Of a DNA stretch of 16,884 nt, positions 6,649-13,370 are shown piece by piece (position 1 is the first letter of the stretch; each line of letters starts with the position of its first letter). The stretch covers positions 1 through 16,884 of the forward strand of contig CAZRDB010000114.1 in the NCBI GenBank assembly GCA_964598695.1, given 5' to 3'. A program made the position numbers and the translations under genes. This stretch comes from CAZRDB01 sp964598695. GTDB taxonomy: Bacteria; Armatimonadota; Zipacnadia; UBA1398. The notes beneath the pieces are model-generated. The model did no database searches. It was not told the origin of the DNA and worked only from the letters and a program-made list of their open reading frames with translations.

Positions 6649-8166
6649 GTGGCGAGACGATGCGTTGCGCGCCGTCGGCGCATGGCTATGGCCCGGACGG
6701 TCGGGATCCTGACACTCCTCTGGACGACGGCGGCCTGGGCCCAGGTGACCTCGCCCGAAGGAACCTGGGGCGTCGTGATGGGAGTCGTTGAGCTCCGTGG
6801 CGATGGCACGGGCTGGATCGGCATGCCCGGCTCGGAGGACGAGCGCGAGGCCCTGGCATGGCGGCGTGACGGCACGAACGTGAGCGTGACCACGTCTGCG
6901 GGCCTGTGTGTCTACTCGGTAGCGGCCGAGGGACGGTGCCTCGTGGCGCAGCTCCCGGGGGGCCCGCCCGAGTACGCAGTCGCGTACGTGCGCATGTCAC
7001 CCGAGGTGCACGCGGTGTTCACCGACCCCGCGACGTTTGCCGCCGCGCGGGCGGCGAACGCCAAGCTTGGGTGCATCTCGAACGTGCGGCAACTCGCGAT
7101 GGCGGTGCTCACCTATGCCGAGGACTTCGACGAGACGCTGCCGGCCGAGGACTGGGCCAAGACGGTCGCGCCTTACGTGAGGAACGACGCCATCTTCCGC
7201 TGCCCGGGCGATGGCGAGCTCCCCAGCTACGCGATGAACCCGGCGCTCTTTGGGAAGAAGCTGTCGGACATCCGGGAGCCCTCGGAGACCGTGATGCTGT
7301 TCGAGAGCGACAACGGCAAGGACATCGCTTACCGCCACGGTGGCGTGGCCGTCGTTGCCTACGCCGACGGTCATGCCGCCTACGTCATGGCGGAGCAGGC
7401 GCGGGACGCCCTACGGTGGGAGTCGGCACTACCCTCCCGCGTGACATTGTGCTCGATGGTGCAGGCCACTGAGGCGGAGCCTGCGGCCGACATCACGGGC
7501 GAGTGGCTCGCAGTCTGGTCCACCATGGAGCTGCGAGGCGACGGCACCGGAGTGATCAACGCAGCGGCAGAGGGTGATCAGCCGTTTGCGACCTGGTCAG
7601 TGACCGACGGCGCCAGGGTGACCATGCGGGCTGACGAGGAGGAGTATCCGTTCGAGCTGAAGGCCGACGGTGGGTGTCTCGTGCCCGCTCCCGACTGCGA
7701 CGACGCGGAGATGGGTTTCGTCCGGCTGTCGGCGGAGGAAGCTGCACTTGTGAAGCCGGTATGCGCTGCCGCGATGCAGATGAACGTACGGCACGAGCGC
7801 TGCATGAGCAATGTGCGGATCCTCGTAGTCGCGGCGTGCGGCTACAGCGAAGACCACGGCGGCGTGCTCCCGTCCGAGGGTTGGCGCGAGGAGCTGGGGC
7901 CGTATCTCAATGATGCGGCGGTTCTCGCGTGCGGCGAGGCGCAGGGCGCATCGAGCTACGCGCTCAACCCGGCGCTCTACGGCGCCAAGCTCGCGGACAT
8001 CGCCGACACCGCGCGAACGGTGCTGGTGTTCGAGACCGACGACGGCAAGACGCCCGCGTTCCGCCACCACGGGGGGAGCAACGTGGGCTTCGCCGACGGT
8101 CACGTCAAGTGGCTCAAGCCGGAGCAGCTCGCTGGAGACGACGTGCTCTGGGACCTCGGCCCGTAG
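6649..8166 (+). CDS. Tandemly duplicated exported protein: two units of small beta-domain plus headless H-X9-DG prepilin body
   Basis: Product of 505 aa, GTG start at 6649 with AAGGGGG about 7 nt upstream. A very basic N-terminus (VARRCVARRRRM) precedes a Sec signal ending TAAWA. The mature protein is two units of about 245 aa. Each begins with a beta-rich domain of about 90 aa marked by GTW or GEW and ELRGDGTG (W40, W286). Each then has a prepilin-type body: C-x-SNVR (C142, C385), a Glu-Asp-rich turn (YAEDFDETLP; YSEDHGGVLP), SYAMNPALFG or SYALNPALYG, VMLFESDNGK or VLVFETDDGK, and H-X9-DG (H230-D240-G241; H473-D483-G484). Cys-to-His spacing is exactly 88 residues in both units. The prepilin methylation motif and hydrophobic helix are missing, so it cannot be a classical pilin. 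ATG 6682 is the alternative start. It is 43 nt upstream of a lipoprotein carrying the same beta-domain. Function unknown. Confidence 0.76.
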   Translation: MARRCVARRRRMAMARTVGILTLLWTTAAWAQVTSPEGTWGVVMGVVELRGDGTGWIGMPGSEDEREALAWRRDGTNVSVTTSAGLCVYSVAAEGRCLVAQLPGGPPEYAVAYVRMSPEVHAVFTDPATFAAARAANAKLGCISNVRQLAMAVLTYAEDFDETLPAEDWAKTVAPYVRNDAIFRCPGDGELPSYAMNPALFGKKLSDIREPSETVMLFESDNGKDIAYRHGGVAVVAYADGHAAYVMAEQARDALRWESALPSRVTLCSMVQATEAEPAADITGEWLAVWSTMELRGDGTGVINAAAEGDQPFATWSVTDGARVTMRADEEEYPFELKADGGCLVPAPDCDDAEMGFVRLSAEEAALVKPVCAAAMQMNVRHERCMSNVRILVVAACGYSEDHGGVLPSEGWREELGPYLNDAAVLACGEAQGASSYALNPALYGAKLADIADTARTVLVFETDDGKTPAFRHHGGSNVGFADGHVKWLKPEQLAGDDVLWDLGP

Positions 8167-8209
8167 CGCGAGCCGGGGCGGCCGACGGAGATCAGAGAGG
8201 GGGAACTCC

Positions 8210-9025
8210 ATGCGCGTAGGGACGGTCGTCGCTGCTAGTGTCGCCGCAGTACTGGCGTCCATCGTGGGTGCGGGGTGTCGTGGTGGTCCGCCGCGGACAC
8301 CGCCCGCCGCCGCGGTACCCGCCTCGGAGTCGGCGGGCGCTGCCGAGGCCGCCCTTCCCCCCGTGGGCACGTGGGTCGTCGCGTCGGCAACGCTGGTGCT
8401 CCGCGCGGATGGGACCGGGTCGGTCGTGCGCGGTCTCGCTTGGGGCCATGTGACGCACGGCCAGGGGGCACGGGCCACGTGGCGGCAATCCGGCTCCGAC
8501 ATCCGGATCGAGGTCGCGGGGAGCGGCGGCTACGTGGGCATGCTACAGGAGTCCGGCGGGTCCCTGTCCCTGCAGCGCGAGGGGGAGCGGACCAGCGTGC
8601 TGCTGCCTCGAGTCGACGACTGGATCGTCCGCATGGGGGCCGTCTCGGAGTCCCTAGGGGCCATTGAGGCCGCCTGGGACCGACCGGTTGTGGGGCACCT
8701 CGGGCAAGCCGACCCGGCTCCTCCGAAGGACACTCCCGTGGGGTGCTGGGCGTTCGTGTCCGAGGGCTACACGCTGCATCGGGGCGGCGAGGGGGAGCTC
8801 ACGCAGGCGCGCGAGCACGGGGCAGGGGAGGAGCGGCGCACGGTCACGTGGCGGCGGGTGGGCACCACGGCGCTCATCCAGACGTCCGACGGCGAGGTCC
8901 GAACGGCCCTGCTTGACCGCGGGGGCGGCGTCCTGGAGATCCGTGGCGCCGGCGGACGCCGCGCCGAGGCAGCCTGGGTCGACAACCGCTCGTGGACGCT
9001 CGCTGCCAGCCCGCCGGGCGGGTAG
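8210..9025 (+). CDS. Probable lipoprotein with two copies of the GTW/LRxDGTG beta-domain
   Basis: Product of 271 aa, ATG at 8210 preceded by GAGAGGGGG. The N-terminus (VGTVVAASVAAVLASIVGAGC) fits a lipoprotein signal with Cys23, although Gly at -3 is less usual. A proline- and alanine-rich linker (residues 25-50) follows, as in many surface lipoproteins. Two repeats then make up the protein: about 52-145 (GTWVVASATLVLRADGTG, later ATWRQSGSDIRIEV and GGSLSL) and about 177-268 (GCWAFVSEGYTLHRGGEG, later VTWRRVGTTALIQ and GGVLEIRG). The same pattern occurs twice in the preceding gene, so four copies lie in about 2.3 kb. The pattern of short alternating strands suggests a small barrel or sandwich, loosely like lipocalin-type domains, but I cannot assign a family. 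No prepilin body is present here. It is probably co-transcribed with the upstream gene, with a 43-nt gap. Function unknown; the second copy is the more degenerate. Confidence 0.74.
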   Translation: MRVGTVVAASVAAVLASIVGAGCRGGPPRTPPAAAVPASESAGAAEAALPPVGTWVVASATLVLRADGTGSVVRGLAWGHVTHGQGARATWRQSGSDIRIEVAGSGGYVGMLQESGGSLSLQREGERTSVLLPRVDDWIVRMGAVSESLGAIEAAWDRPVVGHLGQADPAPPKDTPVGCWAFVSEGYTLHRGGEGELTQAREHGAGEERRTVTWRRVGTTALIQTSDGEVRTALLDRGGGVLEIRGAGGRRAEAAWVDNRSWTLAASPPGG

Positions 9026-9050
9026 AGGCGCGCCGCGTGGGAGACGGCCA

Positions 9051-9662
9051 TCACCGGCTCACCGCGCACGCCGCGTGCACCTGCTCGCGGACCCAGTTGC
9101 GCCACTTCACGTGGCCGTCGGTATGGGCGAGGTTGACTCCCTCGTTGTGGTTGCGGCACGGCCAGTCGCCCGCGGGGACATCGAAGTAGCCGTCGTTCGC
9201 CGTCCCGTGGTCATCCTCGGGGATCAGCAGCAGGGTCTCCGCGGGGGAGGTCACGACGGCCATGGGGCGCCACCGCAGGAACCCGTTCAGCTCGTAGCTC
9301 AGCCCGCTGCGGACGGGGTCGTCGGGGCAGGAGTAGACCTGCTCGTTCTTGACGTAGGGGAACAGCGAGCCGCGCGCGAGGTCGTAGTAGCCCTCGGTCG
9401 GCGTGCCGAACTGGGCGTACCAGACCCAGCCGCCGTAGGTCCCGGAGCCCGACATCCCGTTGGTGGCGCCGGGGTAGGTGTCGTCCCAGTCGACGAGGTA
9501 CAACTCGAAGGCCGTTGCGAGCTGCCTCATGTTGCTCGTACAGGTGGCCTGGCGGGCGCGGGCGCGGGCCCGCGCGAGCACGGGGAAGAGCATCGCGGCG
9601 AGCAGCGCGATGATGCCGATGACGACCAGCATCTCGACCAGCGAGAAGCCCCGGGTCCTCAT
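9051..9662 (-). CDS. Type II/IV secretion prepilin-like protein with H-X9-DG signature
   Basis: Product of 203 aa, ATG at 9662 with GAGGGAGG about 6 nt upstream. The N-terminus MRTRG/FSLVEMLVVIGIIAL is a classical prepilin-peptidase site: cleavage after Gly5, N-methylated Phe, and Glu at mature position 5. A hydrophobic helix follows, then an arginine-alternating stretch (ARARARARQ). The body has CTSNMRQL, a Trp-Asp-Asp turn (YLVDWDDTYPGA), SLFPYVKNEQVYSCPDDP, SPAETLLLIPEDD, and a C-terminal HNEGVNLAHTDG that fits H-X9-DG exactly, then HVKW. Such proteins (DUF1559-like and H-X9-DG families) are very abundant in Planctomycetota and related phyla; most have no known role, and they are presumed to be minor pilins or pseudopilins. 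The same body, without the N-terminal helix, occurs twice in the gene at 6649-8166. It converges on the lipoprotein gene with 25 nt between stops. Confidence 0.92.
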   Translation of the reverse strand: MRTRGFSLVEMLVVIGIIALLAAMLFPVLARARARARQATCTSNMRQLATAFELYLVDWDDTYPGATNGMSGSGTYGGWVWYAQFGTPTEGYYDLARGSLFPYVKNEQVYSCPDDPVRSGLSYELNGFLRWRPMAVVTSPAETLLLIPEDDHGTANDGYFDVPAGDWPCRNHNEGVNLAHTDGHVKWRNWVREQVHAACAVSR

Positions 9663-9707
9663 GCGCGCCTCCCTCGCGTGCGAGCGCCTGCTCACGAGCC
9701 GCCCCCA

Positions 9708-9713
9708 GTATAC
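9708..9713 (-). promoter_or_regulatory. Candidate -10 element (TATACT, minus strand) for the prepilin gene
   Basis: The minus strand reads GCGTATACTGG across 9716-9706. TATACT ends 45 nt before the prepilin ATG (9662), which would give a leader of about 35-40 nt. No -35 consensus is seen at the expected spacing (CCGCCT at 9736-9731). Confidence 0.4.
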
Positions 9714-9763
9714 GCCGCGGTGGTAGCGGCAGGCGGCCCGGCGTGGGGGCGACAGGACTGCCG

Positions 9764-9778
9764 CTAACGTTCGGTTAG
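9764..9778. repeat. Short dyad in the prepilin/kinase divergent region, possible operator
   Basis: CTAACGTTCGGTTAG has inverted CTAAC/GTTAG arms around a 5-nt centre. It lies 29 nt upstream of the candidate -10 of the kinase gene and about 50 nt upstream of that of the prepilin gene, so a regulator bound here could affect both. The arms are only 5 bp, so this is weak. Confidence 0.25.
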
Positions 9779-9807
9779 GGGGGAAGGTGGCACACGCGGC
9801 GGGTCCC

Positions 9808-9813
9808 TATACT
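9808..9813 (+). promoter_or_regulatory. Candidate -10 element (TATACT) for the hybrid kinase gene
   Basis: TATACT in the context GGGTCCCTATACTCCC ends 36 nt before ATG 9850. It is the third copy of this hexamer at a promoter-like distance in the window. There is no convincing -35. Confidence 0.4.
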
Positions 9814-9849
9814 CCCACGGAGCGGGGACCCGGTGAGCGATGGTGAGCG

Positions 9850-12099
9850 ATGGTCTTCGGGTTGCGCCCTGCGGGGCCCGGTCTGTTGGCGGCAGTGTCG
9901 CGCTTCGCCTACGAGGCGCTCTGTACGCCGCTCGTGCTACGGCGGCCGAACTACGCGGTGACGGCCGTGGTGGGCGTGGCGCTGGTGCTCGGGCACGTGG
10001 TGACGATGTGGCTCGATTGGCGGATCGACGCGTGCCAGCGTCCCCTGCAAGCGGCCCTGGCGCGCGCCGATGGCGAGGTCACGCAGGTCTGTGTCGCCGT
10101 CGGCGAGATGGGAGCACGCTCGGGGCAAGCCCCGGCGCACGCACTTGAGAGCCTCGAGCGCGCCACTCGGGCGATGGAGGAGGTGGACGGTCTCTCCTCG
10201 GCGTGGGCCGTCGCCGGGCTGGGCTGGGAGAACGACCTGCCGGGTGATGTCACCGCGCTGCGGTTCCGCCTGCAGGAGCTGGATCGGGCCGTGACCGGCC
10301 TGGCGAGCGCGGTCGAGCCCGCGACCCGCGAGGCGTTGTGGCCGCGCGGTCTGGCGGCCGGCGCCGCGACCGCGAAGGCTCTGCAGGCGGTGCGGGTCAA
10401 CGTGGACCGCGTGACCGGACGCGACCTGGCGGTGCGGTTGGCCCTGCGGGTCCCGATCCTGGCCGGTACGCTGCTGCTCTCGGCCTGGGCGTCGATCGCC
10501 CTCCGGCACTTCGTTCGCGCGGAGCGGCGGGCCCGGATGCGCGCCGAGTACCTCACCGAGGAGATGGAAACGCGTCTGGAGCCGGAGCTGCTGCGTCTCG
10601 GCAGTGCGGTGGAGCAGGCGACGGACGGGATCGCCATCCTGGACCGGGAGGGGCATGCGCTGTACGCGAACCCCGCGCTACTGCGGATGGTCGGGGTCGC
10701 TCCCGACGCTCTCGCGCGCGGCCGCGAAGCCATGGAGGCCGAGGCCGAGTGCGGCCCGCTGGCGCCGCTCCGGGAGGCAGCGCGCTCCGGGGAGCATTGG
10801 TCGGAGCGGGTGCGACTGGAGCGGGAGGGGGTCGAACCGGTCGATCTCGACGTCTCCGTCAGCCCGGTGGGAGACCCCTCCGGGCAGACAACGCACAGCG
10901 TGGCCGTCGTTCGCGACGTGACCGAGCTGGTGGCGCTCGAGGCATTGCTGCGCCAGGCTCAGAAGATGGAGGCTGTGGGGCGCCTCGCGGGCGGTGTCGC
11001 TCACGACTTCAACAACGTGCTCAACGCGATCAGCGGCCATGCCGAGCTGCTCGTACCCCGCGTTGCCTGCGACCGCGAGGCGGCGCGGAGCGCGGCGATC
11101 ATCGCCCAGAGCGCGCGGCGCGCCAGCCAGCTGACCGGGCGTCTGCTGGCGTTCGCAAGGCGCACCCGCCCCTCCCGCGCCTCGGTCGATGCGCTCGATC
11201 TGGTCTCGAGCACGCTGTCGCTGGTCGAGCGCACGGTGGACCCGCGCGTGACCGTCGCGTGGGAGCCGCCGGCCGAGGCGCTGACGATTCTGGGTGACGC
11301 CGGCCAGCTCCAGACTGCCCTGCTCAACCTGGTGCTCAACGCCTGCGATGCCATGCCGGACGGCGGCCGCCTGACGTTGCGCGCGCGCATCGTCGCCGCT
11401 GGCGATGTGACCAGACGGAGCACGCTCAACGAGCCGGCCGCCGTCGACCACGTCGAACTGGTCGTGAGTGACACGGGCTGCGGGATTCCGGCCTCCGCGA
11501 TGCCCCGGATCTTCGAGCCGTTCTACACCACCAAGCCACCGGGGCAGGGGACCGGCCTGGGCCTGTCGACCAGCTACGGCATCGTCCGCGATCACGGCGG
11601 CACGCTGGCCGTCAAGAGCCGGCCCGGTCGAGGTACGACGCTCTCCGTGTTCCTCCCGGTGTGCATGGAGTGCTGCGCCGCGGAGCCCATCCTCGAAGCC
11701 CGGCCTGCCGCCCCGCGGAGTGGGAGTATCTTGGTCGTCGATGACGACGACGTGAACCGCGACCTGGCCTCCGAGGTGCTGCGAGCGCTCGGCTATACCG
11801 TCGCGACGGCAGCGGACGGCCATGAGTGCGTGGAGCGCTTCCGGGACTCCGGGGGCGCGTTCGATCTGGTGCTGCTCGACCTCACCATGCCACGCCTCGG
11901 TGGTCGAGAGGCCTTCCACATCCTGCGCGGGATCCGACCCGACGCACGCGTCCTCATCTGCTCGGCGCTCGGTCTCGACTGTGACGTGCAGAGCCTCCTG
12001 GACGAGGGCGCGGCGGGTGTCGTCGCGAAGCCCTACGACATCGCCTCGCTCGATCGGGCCGTGCTGGGGGCGATCCAGCCCGCTGTCGTGTCGGTCTGA
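9850..12099 (+). CDS. Membrane-bound hybrid sensor histidine kinase (PAS-HisKA-HATPase-REC)
   Basis: Product of 749 aa. Transmembrane segments at about 35-56 (TAVVGVALVLGHVVTMWL) and 199-218 (VPILAGTLLLSAWASIAL) bracket an extracytoplasmic sensor of about 140 aa that is mostly helical by composition. A PAS domain follows (about 249-360, AVEQATDGIAILDREGHALY), then a HisKA domain with H385 in GGVAHDFNNVLNAI. The HATPase domain shows the N box (NLVLNACDAMPDGG), G1 (VSDTGCGIP), F box (FEPFYTTK) and G2 (GTGLGLSTSYG). A C-terminal receiver (about 626-742) has VVDDDD, phospho-acceptor D677 (DLVLLDLTMP), the Ser of VLICSAL and K727 (VVAKPYD). The H-box DFNN form is that of the large NtrB-like hybrid family. 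There is no DNA-binding output domain, so phosphate would have to pass to another protein, or the receiver tunes the kinase. The start at 9850 lies on a tandem 10-bp repeat. The gene is monocistronic, ending at a hairpin. Confidence 0.93.
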   Translation: MVFGLRPAGPGLLAAVSRFAYEALCTPLVLRRPNYAVTAVVGVALVLGHVVTMWLDWRIDACQRPLQAALARADGEVTQVCVAVGEMGARSGQAPAHALESLERATRAMEEVDGLSSAWAVAGLGWENDLPGDVTALRFRLQELDRAVTGLASAVEPATREALWPRGLAAGAATAKALQAVRVNVDRVTGRDLAVRLALRVPILAGTLLLSAWASIALRHFVRAERRARMRAEYLTEEMETRLEPELLRLGSAVEQATDGIAILDREGHALYANPALLRMVGVAPDALARGREAMEAEAECGPLAPLREAARSGEHWSERVRLEREGVEPVDLDVSVSPVGDPSGQTTHSVAVVRDVTELVALEALLRQAQKMEAVGRLAGGVAHDFNNVLNAISGHAELLVPRVACDREAARSAAIIAQSARRASQLTGRLLAFARRTRPSRASVDALDLVSSTLSLVERTVDPRVTVAWEPPAEALTILGDAGQLQTALLNLVLNACDAMPDGGRLTLRARIVAAGDVTRRSTLNEPAAVDHVELVVSDTGCGIPASAMPRIFEPFYTTKPPGQGTGLGLSTSYGIVRDHGGTLAVKSRPGRGTTLSVFLPVCMECCAAEPILEARPAAPRSGSILVVDDDDVNRDLASEVLRALGYTVATAADGHECVERFRDSGGAFDLVLLDLTMPRLGGREAFHILRGIRPDARVLICSALGLDCDVQSLLDEGAAGVVAKPYDIASLDRAVLGAIQPAVVSV

Positions 12100-12102
12100 A
12101 GC

Positions 12103-12143
12103 CCGCGAGCCCGCCCGCACACGGGGTGCGGACGGGCTCGCGG
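12103..12143. terminator. Strong bidirectional hairpin terminator between convergent genes
   Basis: The arms at 12103-12120 and 12126-12143 pair over 18 positions with one mismatch, around the loop ACGGG. The core arm is GCGAGCCCGCCCGCAC against GCGAGCCCGTCCGCAC (reverse complement of the right arm). It begins 3 nt after the kinase stop and lies 23 nt from the SUMF1 stop, so it can serve both. There is no U-tract on either strand. A hairpin with nearly the same arm sequence lies at 15909-15942. Confidence 0.72.
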
Positions 12144-12166
12144 AGGTGCGTCGGTTCGGTCTGGGG

Positions 12167-13339
12167 CTAGTGGCCGCGGGTCTTCGGGTAGGGCTCGTAG
12201 GCGCGGTCCAGCGTCGCGTCGACGTCGTACTTCGCCATCTCCTCGGCCGAGGGGACGGTGAGCGGGCGGATCACGCGGAAGCCGACGCCCCAGGCATCGG
12301 TGTGGTACCAGATGCTCTGGGGGATCTGCGGGTCGTTCTTCATCCACTCGGTGCTCGAGCCCCTGCGCGAGGCGCAACGGACCTGCGCGGCGTCATCGGC
12401 GAAGGAGCCGCCGCGCACGGAGCGCGGGTAGATCTTCTCGGGTACGACGATCGGGTCCGTGGCGGTCGCGCCGGCCTCGACGGGGTAGCCGTCGGGGGTG
12501 AACGCGTCGAGCACCCACTCCATGGCGTTGCCGTGCATGTCGTAGAGGCCCCACGGGTTGGGCTGCTTCGAGCCGACCGGATGGAGCTGGCCGTCGGCGT
12601 TCTCGTAGTACCAGGCGTAGTCGCCGAGCTGGGCCGGGTCATCGCTGAAGCAGTAGGCGGTGGTGGTCCCGGCGCGACAGGCATACTCCCACTCGGCCTC
12701 GGTCGGGAGCCGGTAGTAGCGACCGGTCTTGGCCGTGAGCCACTTGCAGTAGACCTTCGCGGCGAACTGGGTCATGTTGATGGCCGGGAAGCCTTCGCGC
12801 CCCAGGCCGAGCGTGAGGTCGAGGTAGGGGGCCGTCGGCTGGGTGATCGCGTCGGCGAGGAGGTCGTAGGGGGTCTGGTCGCCGCCGGCCTTGGCGCGAC
12901 GGGCCTTGTCGGTGCCCATGCACCAGAGGTCAAACTGATCCCACGTCATCTCGCACTCGGCCATCCAGAAGGGCCCGATCTCGGCGGTGAACTGCGGCCC
13001 CTCGTTCGGGTCGCGGCCGACCTCGCCCTCCGGGCTGCCCATCGTGAAGGAGCCGCCCGCGATCGGGATCATCTTGATCGTGATGTTCGTGCCGGGGATG
13101 GTCTCGATGTACGGCTTCATCTCCTCCGCCGCGGTCGCGTCGGCGTCCGGGACGGGGATCGGCGCGATCATCCAGTCGGTCGGGGGGAGGAGTGTGGGGT
13201 TGGGTGCGGCCTGCTCCTCCTGCGCGGCGGCGCCGCCGGCCACGACGAGGGTCAGGGCGAGGCATGCGAGGGCGACCGCGATCGAGGGCCCTGCCGCCCG
13301 GGCACTGCGCGGGTTCGGTCTCCTGTGGGTGTGCTCCAT
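12167..13339 (-). CDS. Secreted SUMF1/formylglycine-generating-enzyme-fold protein, catalytic Cys pair not seen
   Basis: Product of 390 aa, ATG at 13339 with AAGGAG about 10 nt upstream. A long basic N-region precedes a Sec signal (SIAVALACLALTLVVAGGAAA, cleavage near Q40). The FGE-sulfatase (SUMF1, C-type-lectin-like) domain covers about 85-360: IPIAGGSFTMGS (95-102 for GGSFTMGS), ECEMTWDQFDLWC, RLPTEAEWEYACRAGT (210-225), NPWGLYDMHGNAMEWV, SVRGGSF (307-313) and GVGFRVIRP. True formylglycine-generating enzymes have a Cys-x4-Cys pair just after the RGGSF segment; here that stretch reads ADDAAQVRCASRR, so the first Cys is absent and sulfatase activation is unlikely. Non-catalytic SUMF1 proteins often act as binding or structural modules, and bacteria of this type have many exported ones. 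It lies 31 nt downstream of apbE on the same strand, so the two probably form an operon. Confidence 0.89.
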   Translation of the reverse strand: MEHTHRRPNPRSARAAGPSIAVALACLALTLVVAGGAAAQEEQAAPNPTLLPPTDWMIAPIPVPDADATAAEEMKPYIETIPGTNITIKMIPIAGGSFTMGSPEGEVGRDPNEGPQFTAEIGPFWMAECEMTWDQFDLWCMGTDKARRAKAGGDQTPYDLLADAITQPTAPYLDLTLGLGREGFPAINMTQFAAKVYCKWLTAKTGRYYRLPTEAEWEYACRAGTTTAYCFSDDPAQLGDYAWYYENADGQLHPVGSKQPNPWGLYDMHGNAMEWVLDAFTPDGYPVEAGATATDPIVVPEKIYPRSVRGGSFADDAAQVRCASRRGSSTEWMKNDPQIPQSIWYHTDAWGVGFRVIRPLTVPSAEEMAKYDVDATLDRAYEPYPKTRGH

Positions 13340-13370
13340 GGTCTGATAGCTCCTTACGATGGTGAGAGTG

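Noticed and set aside
9010..9022. CCCGCC-G-GGCGGG dyad at the end of the lipoprotein gene as a terminator
   Set aside because: The arms touch, leaving almost no loop, and they encode the last residues of the protein; too weak to call.
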